A stretch of 64,000 bases of DNA from Fulvivirga imtechensis AK7. GTDB lineage: Bacteria; Bacteroidota; Bacteroidia; Cytophagales; Cyclobacteriaceae. The notes below the pieces were generated by a model. The model was not told the DNA's origin and did not search any database. It saw only the letters and a program-made list of their open reading frames with translations. Below are positions 8,021 to 16,972 of the stretch, piece by piece. Every line of letters starts with the position of its first letter. Within the stretch, counting starts at the first letter, position 1. The position numbers were made by a program, and so were the translations under genes. The stretch is from NCBI RefSeq assembly GCF_000331535.1, contig NZ_AMZN01000045.1, forward strand, positions 1 through 64,000, given 5' to 3'.

Positions 8021-10762
8021 TCAGTTGGCAGACAGGCTGTTTTTGTATTCTGAAGGGGTGAGTTTGAACTTTGCTTTAAAGGCAGTGGAAAAGTAGGCCG
8101 GTGAAGAAAAACCCGATTCATAGGCTATCTCTGAAATGGTCAATCCATTGCCCTGCAGCAGGCTTTTGGCTTTGCTTAGCCTTGCATCATTAAGGTAGTC
8201 ATGCACGCTACACCCCAGCATGTTTTTCACCTTGCGGTATAACTGCACTCTGGACATACCAAGTTCTTCACTGATGGACTCTACATTGAAGTCAGTATTC
8301 GCCAGGTTGTTATTAATGAGGGCTTTAAATTGCCTCAGGAAACGTGCATTCAGATCTACATCTGCCTGGGAGTTCTCCCTGCCATTCGTATGGTATTCTG
8401 CATAGTGGCTTTTAAGGATCTCGCGATTTCTAAGCTGTGTTTTTATACCTTCCAAAAGCAAACTCAGCCGGAAAGGCTTGGTGATGTACAGTTCCGCACC
8501 CGACCTCAGCCCTTCGAGTTGGCTGCTTTCCTGGTGAGTAGAGGTGAGCATGATCACCGGAATGTGTGATGTTCGCATGTCGCTCTTTATCCTTTTGACC
8601 AGACCAAAGCCGTCCAGTTCGGGCAGAGACAGGTCTGTTACGACCAGGTCGGGAACCTGTTCCAGTACCTGTTTTAAGCCCTCTGTTCCTGTGGTGGCGG
8701 TGATTACACTGAAGTATTCACTGAGGGAGTTGATCAAAAATTGTCGCAAATGTTCGTCATCTTCAACAATGAGTATGGTATTTTCCTTTGCTTCGGAAGC
8801 ATGGGCAGAAGACAGCATATACGTATTGAACTCCCCAAGCCCCATGTGATTGTCATCGTTGATGATTGCAGGCTCTTCATGAGTAAGCTCCGTTTCTTTG
8901 AAGTGTGCATTTCCCTTTTTTAGCCTTACGGTAAATTTTGTGCCGACATGCTGTTTACTCTGTACACTTATTGACCCATGATGCAATTCGATAAGATCTT
9001 TGGACAGAGCCAGTCCCAATCCGGTACCTTTTCCTTTGTTATTTTCCCCTACATAAAACCGGTCAAACGCATGCAGTACATGCTCATCAGACATACCCCG
9101 GCCATTATCTTCAATTTCAATATCCACAGTAGTATCACCCTCGCTGACGGTAATGTGAACGAAACCTTTTTCGGAAACGAATTTAAAAGCATTGGAAAGC
9201 AGGTTGAACAGCACCTTATCGATCATATCCTTGTCGAACCACACTTCAATAGCACTTGCTTCATGTTTGAATTGTAAATCGATATTTTGAGCGTTAGCCA
9301 CCTTTCTGAAGAGGCTCACAATATCTTCGATAAAGGTCATCAGCTCATTGGAAGATGCGCGGACCTGAAGCTTGTTGTTTTCAATCTTTCTGAAATCCAT
9401 GAGCTGATTGATCAGCCTGAGCAGCCTTTGCGCATTCTTATATACCATTCCCAGTTCCTCTCTTTCTTTTAGCGACCTGTTTTTCTGCCGCAGCATCTCC
9501 TCCACAGGTCCCAGGATCAAAGTCAGCGGAGTTCTGAATTCGTGAGAGATATTGGTAAAAAACTTAAGTTTGGCTTCGTTGGCGTCTCTTACCTGCTGAG
9601 AGGCCTGCTCTATCTGTTCGTTTTTCTGCTTGAGCTTTTTGTTGATCTGCTGCTTCGAATGCAATAATTTGATGAGTATGATAGCCAACACAAGAATAAG
9701 GACCAAACCACCTGACACCATATATAAAATGATGCGTTGGGATTTGTAAAGACTATGCTGTTCGGCTATCAACTTTTGCTGTCTCATAATACTCTGCTGC
9801 TGACTCAATATTTTGTCTGCCTGAAGCTTCAACGTACGAACATTGTCTGAATGAATGGCCGTAGTCAGCAATCTATGATCTTTAGCCACCGGGCGGCCTT
9901 TCAGGATATCCATAGCCAGCCGTATGGCATCATCACCTCCGGTAGGGTAGAGGAAGGTAGCGTCAAGCACGCCCTCGGTCACCATTTCCAGGCCACCACC
10001 GCTGCCAGGAAGCCCATCAACGCCATAGATACTGACCTCTTTTCTTCTTTTTTTCTCGAGCAAAATTTCGTGTGCGGCCTTACCCATTTGGTCGTTATGG
10101 GCGAAGATCAGATCAATATCCAGCGTGTCAATAGCGGTACCTAAACTGGCGTGCGCCTTCTCATATTGCCACTCTCCGTTAATGGTGGCCACAATTTCAA
10201 AAGCATCATTACCCGCCAGGCCTTCAATAAATCCCCTGTGCCTGTCAATGGCCGGGGTGGAGCCTGACAGCCCCCATATTTCAAGTATTTTGACTGAGTC
10301 TTGAACGAACGATTGTAAGGCATATTCGGCCGCAGCCTTACCTATTTCAAAATTATCCGCACCGATGTATGCCGTGTACAGGTTAGAATTCGACTTGCGG
10401 TCTGTAATGATCAAAGGGATGCCTGCATTATAGGCTTGCTCTATGTAAGGCGTAACAGGCCCGGCTTCGTTGGGAGATACAATGAGTATGTCAACATCGG
10501 CCTGTATAAACTCTTTGATGTGTTGAATTTGCTTTGTATTATTATCCTCAGCATCTTTTATGATTAACCTTGCGTTATCATAAAACGACAACTCCCTGTA
10601 CATGTCATCATGCATGGCTTTTCGCCACAGGTCGTTACCTGTACATTGGGAAAATCCTATGACAATTTCTTCATTACCGCTTTTGCAACTATAACACAAT
10701 ATTGAAAGTGAGATCAATGCCAATGCCGGCCACACTTTACAGCACACTATTCTCGCCATCAT
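8021..10762 (-). CDS. Hybrid two-component system regulator with periplasmic sugar-binding sensor
   Basis: A 913-residue one-protein sensor-regulator. The parts in order are: signal region 1-27, a periplasmic-binding-protein (LacI/RbsB-like) sensor at about 32-315, a TM segment at 344-367, HisKA with phospho-His407 in NISHEFRTP, HATPase with N525 and GTGLGLAL at 579-586, a receiver with Asp710 in VVTDLSLPELDG, and a C-terminal AraC HTH (ISEIAYESGFSSPAYFSTAF). This architecture matches the fructose-sensing BT1754 type of Bacteroides. It most likely senses fructose and activates the adjacent operon, in which no SusC/SusD pair is present. Confidence 0.93.
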   Translation of the reverse strand: MMARIVCCKVWPALALISLSILCYSCKSGNEEIVIGFSQCTGNDLWRKAMHDDMYRELSFYDNARLIIKDAEDNNTKQIQHIKEFIQADVDILIVSPNEAGPVTPYIEQAYNAGIPLIITDRKSNSNLYTAYIGADNFEIGKAAAEYALQSFVQDSVKILEIWGLSGSTPAIDRHRGFIEGLAGNDAFEIVATINGEWQYEKAHASLGTAIDTLDIDLIFAHNDQMGKAAHEILLEKKRRKEVSIYGVDGLPGSGGGLEMVTEGVLDATFLYPTGGDDAIRLAMDILKGRPVAKDHRLLTTAIHSDNVRTLKLQADKILSQQQSIMRQQKLIAEQHSLYKSQRIILYMVSGGLVLILVLAIILIKLLHSKQQINKKLKQKNEQIEQASQQVRDANEAKLKFFTNISHEFRTPLTLILGPVEEMLRQKNRSLKEREELGMVYKNAQRLLRLINQLMDFRKIENNKLQVRASSNELMTFIEDIVSLFRKVANAQNIDLQFKHEASAIEVWFDKDMIDKVLFNLLSNAFKFVSEKGFVHITVSEGDTTVDIEIEDNGRGMSDEHVLHAFDRFYVGENNKGKGTGLGLALSKDLIELHHGSISVQSKQHVGTKFTVRLKKGNAHFKETELTHEEPAIINDDNHMGLGEFNTYMLSSAHASEAKENTILIVEDDEHLRQFLINSLSEYFSVITATTGTEGLKQVLEQVPDLVVTDLSLPELDGFGLVKRIKSDMRTSHIPVIMLTSTHQESSQLEGLRSGAELYITKPFRLSLLLEGIKTQLRNREILKSHYAEYHTNGRENSQADVDLNARFLRQFKALINNNLANTDFNVESISEELGMSRVQLYRKVKNMLGCSVHDYLNDARLSKAKSLLQGNGLTISEIAYESGFSSPAYFSTAFKAKFKLTPSEYKNSLSAN

Positions 10763-10837
10763 GAGGTCAATTTAACATCTTTTTTGCGAGTATGCTTCCT
10801 CTTCGTCTGAAATTAAGCATAAGTCGGAACAATTTAC

Positions 10838-10880
10838 CCGATGAGTGTCTCCTCAAAGCAAGCCTCATCTGATGAATAAG
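10838..10880. repeat. Dispersed hairpin repeat D, copy 1
   Basis: The block ccgatgagtgtct, ten bases, aagcctcatctgatgaataag closely matches 20949-20997. Copy 2 has a perfect 12-bp stem; here the stem has decayed (cccgatgag against ctcatctga). It lies in the promoter-side gap of the hybrid regulator. Confidence 0.6.
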
Positions 10881-10976
10881 GTGCGACAGTTGAAAGGCCG
10901 AAGTTCGAATAGGGATTTTAACTTAACGGGAGTTCGATGTAATAGTACCGATTAAATTGTATTCGTATCTAAAAAC

Positions 10977-11117
10977 AGATCAAAAAAACCTCTTTAAGGT
11001 CATTCTGCCTGTCCCGAACTTGCCTTCCGGGAGGTACGAAGAATCTTACTAAGTTCAAGGATACTACCAACAACTTAGTAAGATCCTTCCTCACGTCAGG
11101 ATGACTGCCCTTTTTTA
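10977..11117. repeat. Dispersed repeat C, copy 1
   Basis: A stretch containing ggtcattctgcctgtcccga, an ordered set of short inverted segments, and a terminal ccttcctcacgtcaggatga. It matches the reverse complement of 29288-29431 over most of its length. No coding capacity is seen. Confidence 0.6.
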
Positions 11118-11154
11118 AGTATTTTATATCGAACCTACGTTAAATTATTACTTA

Positions 11155-11643
11155 GTATTCGTAAGAAAACCCTAAGTGGCTTTAAGAAAACGTTCCCGCC
11201 AAAGGGCTATAGCCGTTAACTTAAGCATCCCGGTAGGGATGCAATATTAGTAGCCCGGGGTGAAGCCCCGGGATAGGATTAGATTTTTTTATGCGCCACA
11301 TTCAAGCTTGGGAAGATGAGAAGGCTATTTTGGCGCATCCATGCTTACTAAGGTAAATGCTTCGAACTCATTCCTGCCATGTGTGCCAAGGAAGCCTGTG
11401 TTCCATGGTTGGGCCTTCCTATGGCACACTCAACTTCTCGTTTAAACCCGGGGCTTCACCCCGGGCTACAAAGATTTACCCCCTCTGGGGGCCTCTGGGG
11501 CTCGTTTTCTCTTAAGTTAACGGCTATGGCCAAAGGGCGGGACGAAGTGCCAAAAAAAGGTAATCCAGTACAGTTGTTACTGTTGTCGGGAAGAGCATGT
11601 TTGGACGAGCATAACGCAGACATTGGAGTTTTCTTGGAGACAC
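11155..11643. mobile_element. MITE-A copy 1, carrying nested element E
   Basis: The left end gtattcgtaagaaaac and the right end gttttcttggagacac form the family terminal inverted repeats. A perfect 6-bp duplication, tactta, flanks it at 11149-11154 and 11644-11649. The element body is split by element E (11207-11529) plus its duplication. Without that insert the body is about 158 bp, like the other copies. Short open frames across this region are not credible genes. Confidence 0.85.
11207..11529. mobile_element. Element E, 323 bp, inserted inside MITE-A copy 1
   Basis: The ends ctatagccgttaacttaag and cttaagttaacggctatgg are inverted repeats matching at 18 of 19 positions. The 8-bp sequence ccaaaggg occurs on both sides (11199-11206 and 11530-11537). 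The intact sequence at this point in other MITE-A copies has only one such block. Internally there is a second inverted pair (cccggggtgaagccccggg and its partner near 11453-11465). No transposase is encoded. Confidence 0.75.
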
Positions 11644-11724
11644 TACTTACAGCCTGTGATATCCATAAAGTATCGCACTGAAGCTTGCAGGCCATGCCAG
11701 ACTGATCAGTAATTCAGCTCATTT

Positions 11725-11770
11725 AAAAAAATCCTGCCACCGTATTTAAGAACGGTGGCAGGATTTTTTT
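11725..11770 (-). terminator. Strong terminator hairpin after the beta-propeller lipoprotein
   Basis: A perfect 19-bp inverted repeat (aaaaaaatcctgccaccgt and its complement at 11752-11770) with an 8-base loop, A-run on one side and T-run on the other. It lies about 40 bp beyond the stop of the lipoprotein gene and could also act in the opposite direction. Confidence 0.85.
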
Positions 11771-11808
11771 AAATACTACTAAGGTACGACTGAGCTATTT
11801 ACCAGCTA

Positions 11809-13131
11809 TCAGGGTAAGTACACCTTCAAATCGACTGTAGCATAGTAAATCCCTTTTTTTTGATGTTTTTTTTGTGTCCAAGCTACCAGCAGCTTGTGAT
11901 CTTGTAATACCGTCACCACAGGGTGCGATGCTTCAGCAGCGTTACGTGTGACATTGATTGTTTTGATGTTGCTGCCAGGCTCCCTTACCTGCATCATAAT
12001 CAGCGATCCTGAGTTTTTTTGAGCATGGTGTGCATTGTTTCCATGTGAGCCGCTATGATGCTGCTCCTCTGAGTGACCTTGAAATTCATCCCAAACCACT
12101 GCCAGAGCGCCTGAAGGCAGGCTGATCATTTGAGGATGCCGTGCTGTTTTGCTGATCTTTTCGCGAGTGGTGAAGGTCTGGCCGTTATCAGTAGAACTCA
12201 CATGGTAAACGCCTTCATCTCCACCGGCTGTAAACCACACAGCGTGCAGCCCATGCCGGTTGACTGCCAGGGAAGGACCTGTGTGCGGACAACCCTCTAT
12301 TGCCCAGTTGTCTTCACTGATCCGTTTTGCATTGCTAAAGGTCTGGCCTCCGTCATAGGAAATACTGTGCACCATATCCCTGACCTGTCCCATAAGAGTG
12401 GGAGGGAAGAGTATATCCCGATAGGCGATATGGACATTTCCGGCCGGGTCAACAAACAGGTCTGTCCGGCAACATTCGCAGGTGCTTTCACCTACCTGTT
12501 TGTCGAGACCAAACCCTGTACCTTCTTCCGTTTTATCAAAAAATATAACTGACCCTGTAGAAGCATCACCAAATCGGCCATCCAGCCATATCGCCCCAAC
12601 TTCACCATCGGGAAGTGTTGCTATGTCAAAGAAGCTTCTGCCATAGGTTTTTGCCGTATCATCATGCAGGTATTCGGGGCTGGTCCAGGTTTTACCTTCA
12701 TCAGAGGAGAGCGAATACATTATGGAACCAGCAAAACGATTTTCTTCTGTTGGATGTTTAATGGCAAACATGGCTACAACAGTACCGTCTTCTTTGAAGG
12801 CTATTTTATTCATGCTCTCATCATGTGCACGTGTACCTGTGGAAGAAGTAACAGTGACAGGTTCTCCGAAGCGTTGGTGTAATGCTTCGAACGTGGCAAA
12901 CTTCATCACATGGCCTTCCTTATCACTGATCTTTTCGGTCCAGCATAGTACAGGTTGCTGTAGATGATCCATTGTGAAATAGGCCCCGGAGGCGTCAGCA
13001 GTATCGACTGATATCAAGGAAGAAGTTTCCCGGGCATGCGGTGAGCCGGTGCTGATCTGGCAGCCGGAGATCATTCCCGTAATGGAGACCAGGAATACCG
13101 CCAGGGTTATGATTTTATTGATCGGTTGCAT
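11809..13131 (-). CDS. BNR/sialidase-like beta-propeller lipoprotein with Cys/His clusters
   Basis: A 440-residue lipoprotein (ISGC, Cys24) with Asp-box repeats: SSDEGKTW at 142-149, SYDGGQTF at 258-265 and STDNGQTF at 313-320. Two features are unusual for a sialidase: a CECC motif at 218-221 followed by RTDL, and EGCPHTGP at 279-286. A His-rich segment, GHSEEQHHSGSHGNNAHHA, lies at 352-370. These suggest metal binding rather than glycan cleavage. The catalytic Arg triad of sialidases is not evident. It is 2 bp downstream of the TonB receptor gene and must be cotranscribed with it, followed by a terminator. The substrate is unknown. Confidence 0.8.
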   Translation of the reverse strand: MQPINKIITLAVFLVSITGMISGCQISTGSPHARETSSLISVDTADASGAYFTMDHLQQPVLCWTEKISDKEGHVMKFATFEALHQRFGEPVTVTSSTGTRAHDESMNKIAFKEDGTVVAMFAIKHPTEENRFAGSIMYSLSSDEGKTWTSPEYLHDDTAKTYGRSFFDIATLPDGEVGAIWLDGRFGDASTGSVIFFDKTEEGTGFGLDKQVGESTCECCRTDLFVDPAGNVHIAYRDILFPPTLMGQVRDMVHSISYDGGQTFSNAKRISEDNWAIEGCPHTGPSLAVNRHGLHAVWFTAGGDEGVYHVSSTDNGQTFTTREKISKTARHPQMISLPSGALAVVWDEFQGHSEEQHHSGSHGNNAHHAQKNSGSLIMMQVREPGSNIKTINVTRNAAEASHPVVTVLQDHKLLVAWTQKKHQKKGIYYATVDLKVYLP

Positions 13132-13133
13132 GG

Positions 13134-15425
13134 CTAATTCTTTTTTGAAAATTTATACCCAATACCTATGCTGAAAGTCCTCGGATCTCCCGGTGAATAG
13201 TTCTTGCCAAAGCGCGATTTGCTGGCATTGGTCGCATACAGTTCATTGGTGATATTCATGATGTTACACCAGATGTCGAAGCCCTTAAGCGTATATCCCA
13301 CGCGCATGTTAAGTAGGTCAAAGCCTTCATATTTTTCTGTATTGGCAGCGTCCATATAGTATGGTCCCACATGCTGCCATTCCAGTCCGATCCTGGAGCC
13401 TTTAAGGAATGGAGGCTTGTATTGCACTTCTGTGTTGGCTATCCAGTTGGGCGCTGATTCCATGCTGTTGCCGTTGTAACTTTCTCCGAGTTCCTGATAA
13501 TCACTATATTCATGAGTGGCATTGGTACCCCCGACCCGGATGTGCAGGTTGTTCAATGGCACATAGCGGAAACCATACTCCACGCCCTGATGTAGCGTTT
13601 CTCCGGCATTTCTGTTCTCACGAGTGCCGTCATCCAGCAGCACGTTGATCACTTCATTAGTCCCTCTCATTTGGTAAAAGCTGATATCGAAATAGCCTTT
13701 TTCCACGATGGAGAACCAGCCGCCAACCTCAAGGTTTTTGTAAACCGATGGTTCTAATACAGGTACTTTCACTCCTCTGTACAATTCGCTGACTTGTGGA
13801 GGTACAAAACCGATGCTATAGTTGGCATACAATCCCCTGTCTCGACCAAAATCATAAGTAAAACCCACTTTTGGGCTTAGGTTTTCAAAAGTATCATCTG
13901 AGTTTGGCGCTCCTGAAAATGCATCAGGGGTAAGAAAATTTTCATAACTGTAGTCAAACCTGTCGTAACGGAGCGCCAATACAACGCGTAATCTTTGGAC
14001 CGGGCTCATCTCAAGCTGTGAATAAACAGCGGTATTGAACAGGCTCACTTCATAGTCAGTCAGCAGGGAATCAGGCTTGCTGTATCCTGTATACACACCC
14101 TCTTCGTTGCGGGCGATGTTGATAAATTCGGCATAATAGGAATTAGGACTGAAGTCTATGCTGACCCCTCCAATAACACTGGCATCCCAAAAGCCGAACG
14201 TCTTCATGTGTTGTGCCAGGGCGCCATAGCTGCGAAAGCTATTTTCATTAATTTCCCCGGAAGCTTTTAATGGATTGGTACGATCATTCTTCACGCGGTA
14301 AGCCGGGATTTGCCCCATGCTGTTATCCCTGTAGAACAGGGTAAACTTGGTCTTATTCCTGTCGTTCCATAAGTGTTCCAGTGTACTTCTCAGCCTGAGT
14401 GCCTTCACTGTACGCTCTGTAAAAGTGTGCATACTGGGGTATTCCATGCTGTAAAAGTTGATGCTGTCAATACTTCCGGTCATATCAGTTCCATAGTCAA
14501 TTATGGTTGCACTTGTTGTCAGCTTATTTTTCGCATCAATTTGGTAGTCACCTTTGAGGCTAAGGGCGAGTTTGTTAAAGTCGCAGTGTTCGCGGTATCC
14601 GTTTTTTCGGTAGGCATAATACCCACCGGCATAAAGGCCGAACTTTCCTAAAGTATTTCCTGCCCCGATGTCTAGTCTATTGTACCCCAGGTTGTCTTTT
14701 TGTATAGATATATTGGCTGTGGGAAATGCCGAGGCGCTCTGTGTAATGAAGTTAATGGATCCTCCGATGGCCTCGCTACCGTATATGGAAGAAGCGGGGC
14801 CTTTGATCACCTCGATGCTTTTCAATGCGGCCATATTCATTTCTACCAGAGAATTATGATTGAATACCCCCGTTGGCCGAATGGGAATGCCGTCTTCCAT
14901 GTACAAAAAGAGGCTTTTAAGTGACAGCGGTTGGCGAATGCTCATACTGTGCTGTTCATTACCGAGGTTGACCATGTAGACACCGCTGACTTTATTGATC
15001 ACCTGCTCCAGGCTGGCCGCCTTAGTATCTTCCAGTAGATTCGGAGATATTTTACCGATGGCGGCAGGTACATCTGTTCGAAGCTGGTTTTCCCGGCTGG
15101 CGGATACCACCACCTGGTTCAATTGTACAAATGATTGTTTCAGGCGGATGGTGAGCGCCTTTTCTGTTATAGAAATAGTTTCGGGTTCATAGCCCACATA
15201 AGAGAATGTAAGTTGATTGCCGGCAGGTACTCCCAAAGTAAAATTACCCTGCAGGTCTGTGGTGGTCCCTTGTGTCGTCCCGGAAATAGTAATATGTACA
15301 CCGGGAAGTGATACCTGCGTTTCTGAATCAATCACTTTTCCGGTAATAAAATTTTGGGCGTAGAGTGAGCAGCCTGTTCCCGCCCATAGCAAGACAAGCA
15401 GATATATTTTAAAAATATGATCCAT
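13134..15425 (-). CDS. TonB-dependent outer-membrane receptor
   Basis: A 763-residue receptor. A signal peptide ends near residue 23. A carboxypeptidase-regulatory-like domain (ITGKVIDSETQVSLPGVHI) occupies about 27-110, a plug domain (about 120-230, with IEVIKGPASSIYGSEAIGG) follows, and then a 22-strand barrel. No SusD partner is nearby, so import of a small ligand such as a metal chelate or cofactor is more likely than glycan uptake. The downstream lipoprotein is Cys/His-rich and the upstream small protein carries CNGHC, which supports a metal-related role. The ligand itself is not identifiable. Confidence 0.9.
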   Translation of the reverse strand: MDHIFKIYLLVLLWAGTGCSLYAQNFITGKVIDSETQVSLPGVHITISGTTQGTTTDLQGNFTLGVPAGNQLTFSYVGYEPETISITEKALTIRLKQSFVQLNQVVVSASRENQLRTDVPAAIGKISPNLLEDTKAASLEQVINKVSGVYMVNLGNEQHSMSIRQPLSLKSLFLYMEDGIPIRPTGVFNHNSLVEMNMAALKSIEVIKGPASSIYGSEAIGGSINFITQSASAFPTANISIQKDNLGYNRLDIGAGNTLGKFGLYAGGYYAYRKNGYREHCDFNKLALSLKGDYQIDAKNKLTTSATIIDYGTDMTGSIDSINFYSMEYPSMHTFTERTVKALRLRSTLEHLWNDRNKTKFTLFYRDNSMGQIPAYRVKNDRTNPLKASGEINENSFRSYGALAQHMKTFGFWDASVIGGVSIDFSPNSYYAEFINIARNEEGVYTGYSKPDSLLTDYEVSLFNTAVYSQLEMSPVQRLRVVLALRYDRFDYSYENFLTPDAFSGAPNSDDTFENLSPKVGFTYDFGRDRGLYANYSIGFVPPQVSELYRGVKVPVLEPSVYKNLEVGGWFSIVEKGYFDISFYQMRGTNEVINVLLDDGTRENRNAGETLHQGVEYGFRYVPLNNLHIRVGGTNATHEYSDYQELGESYNGNSMESAPNWIANTEVQYKPPFLKGSRIGLEWQHVGPYYMDAANTEKYEGFDLLNMRVGYTLKGFDIWCNIMNITNELYATNASKSRFGKNYSPGDPRTFSIGIGYKFSKKN

Positions 15426-15546
15426 GATAAAAAGCTTAAAAGAATTATAAATTTGATTTGTGATCCAGCTTCAGTAGAAGCATAGTAGCACCAGGGATAG
15501 CCGGTTTTGGTTATTCAAAACGAAGGCTAAACAGGTAAAATTCTTA

Positions 15547-15930
15547 TTAGCTTAGCTGCCTTGGAGGACGAAAAATATCTGCTAAATAGCCGGGAATGAT
15601 TAGCTCCTCGTAAGTATTGAATGCCAGAGTTCTGGCAGGAAAAGTACGGGCCCTGAACTTATGCAACGCCTCGCAGAAGGTCTCCAGGTTCTGCTATTTG
15701 TTAGTCTGATTTTCCTGCGACTGCTCGGTTTCCTGCGTCTTCTTTAATTTCTGCATCAGGATACAATGTCCGTTACAATTGAGCTCCGGCTTGTCACGAT
15801 TGATGCATAGCACTCTGGCGATATAGTCCTGATTGATCTTAAAGTCGATGTAAACGACCGGGATCATCATCGCTTTAACCATCATAATGAAGGCCAGGAA
15901 TCCAAGTGCTATTTGTGCGTGTGATTTCAT
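15547..15930 (-). pseudogene. Small membrane protein with CNGHC motif, interrupted by an in-frame TAG
   Basis: An N-terminal membrane segment (GFLAFIMMVKAMMIPVVYI) is followed by DYIARVLCINRDKPELNCNGHC, a pattern I recall from small proteins next to TonB receptors in Bacteroidota. The ATG at 15930 is preferred over the one at 15957 because the membrane segment starts there. A TAG at 15694-15696 ends the product at 78 residues. The same frame continues without stops for 49 codons to a TAA at 15547-15549, ending FRPPRQLS. The length after readthrough (about 127) seems usual for such proteins, so this may be a nonsense-mutated gene. A functional short form is also possible. Confidence 0.6.
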
Positions 15931-16099
15931 TGATGCTACTGCAATATTAAAGCACACAACTTTATAGAAACATGATTTTGGTTACTTTAAATATTGATCA
16001 TTGTCAGGACATGTATAGCAGTATTGAATTTAAAAGCCAAAACCCTTTCAGGAAGACTTTCGTTTGCGATATTAGTTGTGTCAAAATCCAAATCGTTAA

Positions 16100-16888
16100 A
16101 TGGTTCAGATTTTTCCCTTAGAAGGGTATCAAGCCCTGGAGAAGCCCAGAAGGGTAATAAAGTATGTACTCGTATGGTGTGCATCCGGAGATATTACCCT
16201 AACCGTTGACGAGGGTGATTTTGAGCTTAAGGAGAACAGTCTGATCACGATCACATCAGGGCAGATCCACTATCTGAAGAGTAAAAACAATGCCCGGGGA
16301 TACGTTCTGGAATTTACGCTGGATTTTTTCTGTAAAGATGATACTGATATAGAACTTATTTTTCACAATGGACTTTTCTGCCATTTTTCTATGAATGAAG
16401 TCATACCACTGGATAGTGATTTTATTGCCGGACAGTTAAAGCTTATCAAAGAAGAACTGAACCGGCAGCCGTACCAGTACCTGATCTCTGTGCATTCACG
16501 TATTGAACTCATCTTGGTGGAGATTAACAGAACAAAAGTAGGCCGGGGAGGTGAGGTATGGAAACCCGAGGCATTGTTTCTGCGATTCCTTGAGCTGGTG
16601 AGGGCAAACTATGAGAAAAACTATACTGTGAGCCAACTGGCGCTCATGTTGAGAACCACCGAAGCCAGGCTCAACGAACAAGCTAAGCTTCATGCTGGTA
16701 AAACTGCGCAAAACGTGATCTACGGGTTGACTGTCTCTGAAGCCAAGCGGCTGCTCACCTATGAGAACCTGACGGTAAAAGAAGTGGCCTACAAGTTAGG
16801 CTTTAGCGATCCTTTTTATTTTTCCAATTTCTTCAAAAAACACACCGGTAAATCTCCGAAAGCCTACCAAGGCGAGTACGCACTGTGA
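16100..16888 (+). CDS. AraC-family transcriptional regulator
   Basis: A 262-residue regulator. The N-terminal cupin-like ligand domain spans about 1-150. The C-terminal AraC double HTH spans about 165-258, with YTVSQLALMLRTTEARLNEQ and VKEVAYKLGFSDPFYFSNFF. It is divergent from the TonB locus and sits upstream of the DJ-1 lipoprotein and cupin genes on the same strand, which it could regulate. The inducer is unknown. Confidence 0.9.
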   Translation: MVQIFPLEGYQALEKPRRVIKYVLVWCASGDITLTVDEGDFELKENSLITITSGQIHYLKSKNNARGYVLEFTLDFFCKDDTDIELIFHNGLFCHFSMNEVIPLDSDFIAGQLKLIKEELNRQPYQYLISVHSRIELILVEINRTKVGRGGEVWKPEALFLRFLELVRANYEKNYTVSQLALMLRTTEARLNEQAKLHAGKTAQNVIYGLTVSEAKRLLTYENLTVKEVAYKLGFSDPFYFSNFFKKHTGKSPKAYQGEYAL

Positions 16889-16920
16889 TCTTACATGCTT
16901 ATCCAAAGATCCTCTATGTT

Positions 16921-16947
16921 TTGCAGCCTTGCCTGCGGGTAGCTTTG
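16921..16947 (+). promoter_or_regulatory. Candidate Bacteroidota promoter for the DJ-1-like gene
   Basis: TAGCTTTG at 16940-16947 matches the -7 consensus TAnnTTTG exactly. A TTG at 16921-16923 lies 16 bp upstream, slightly short of the usual 17-23 spacing. The start codon at 16973 is 25 bp downstream, giving a short leader. Confidence 0.45.
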
Positions 16948-16972
16948 TATTATCAATTAATTCACAAAGCAT

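Noticed and set aside
11379-11695. Frames of 79-100 residues on both strands near 11.4-11.7 kb
   Set aside because: They run across the boundary of element E and MITE-A and are made of repeat sequence.
11809-13131. True sialidase acting on sialic acids
   Set aside because: Asp-boxes are present but the Arg triad and Tyr/Glu pair are not evident, while CECC, CPH and His-rich segments point elsewhere.
13134-15425. SusC-type glycan importer of a polysaccharide utilisation locus
   Set aside because: No SusD gene is adjacent, and the barrel is shorter than typical SusC proteins.
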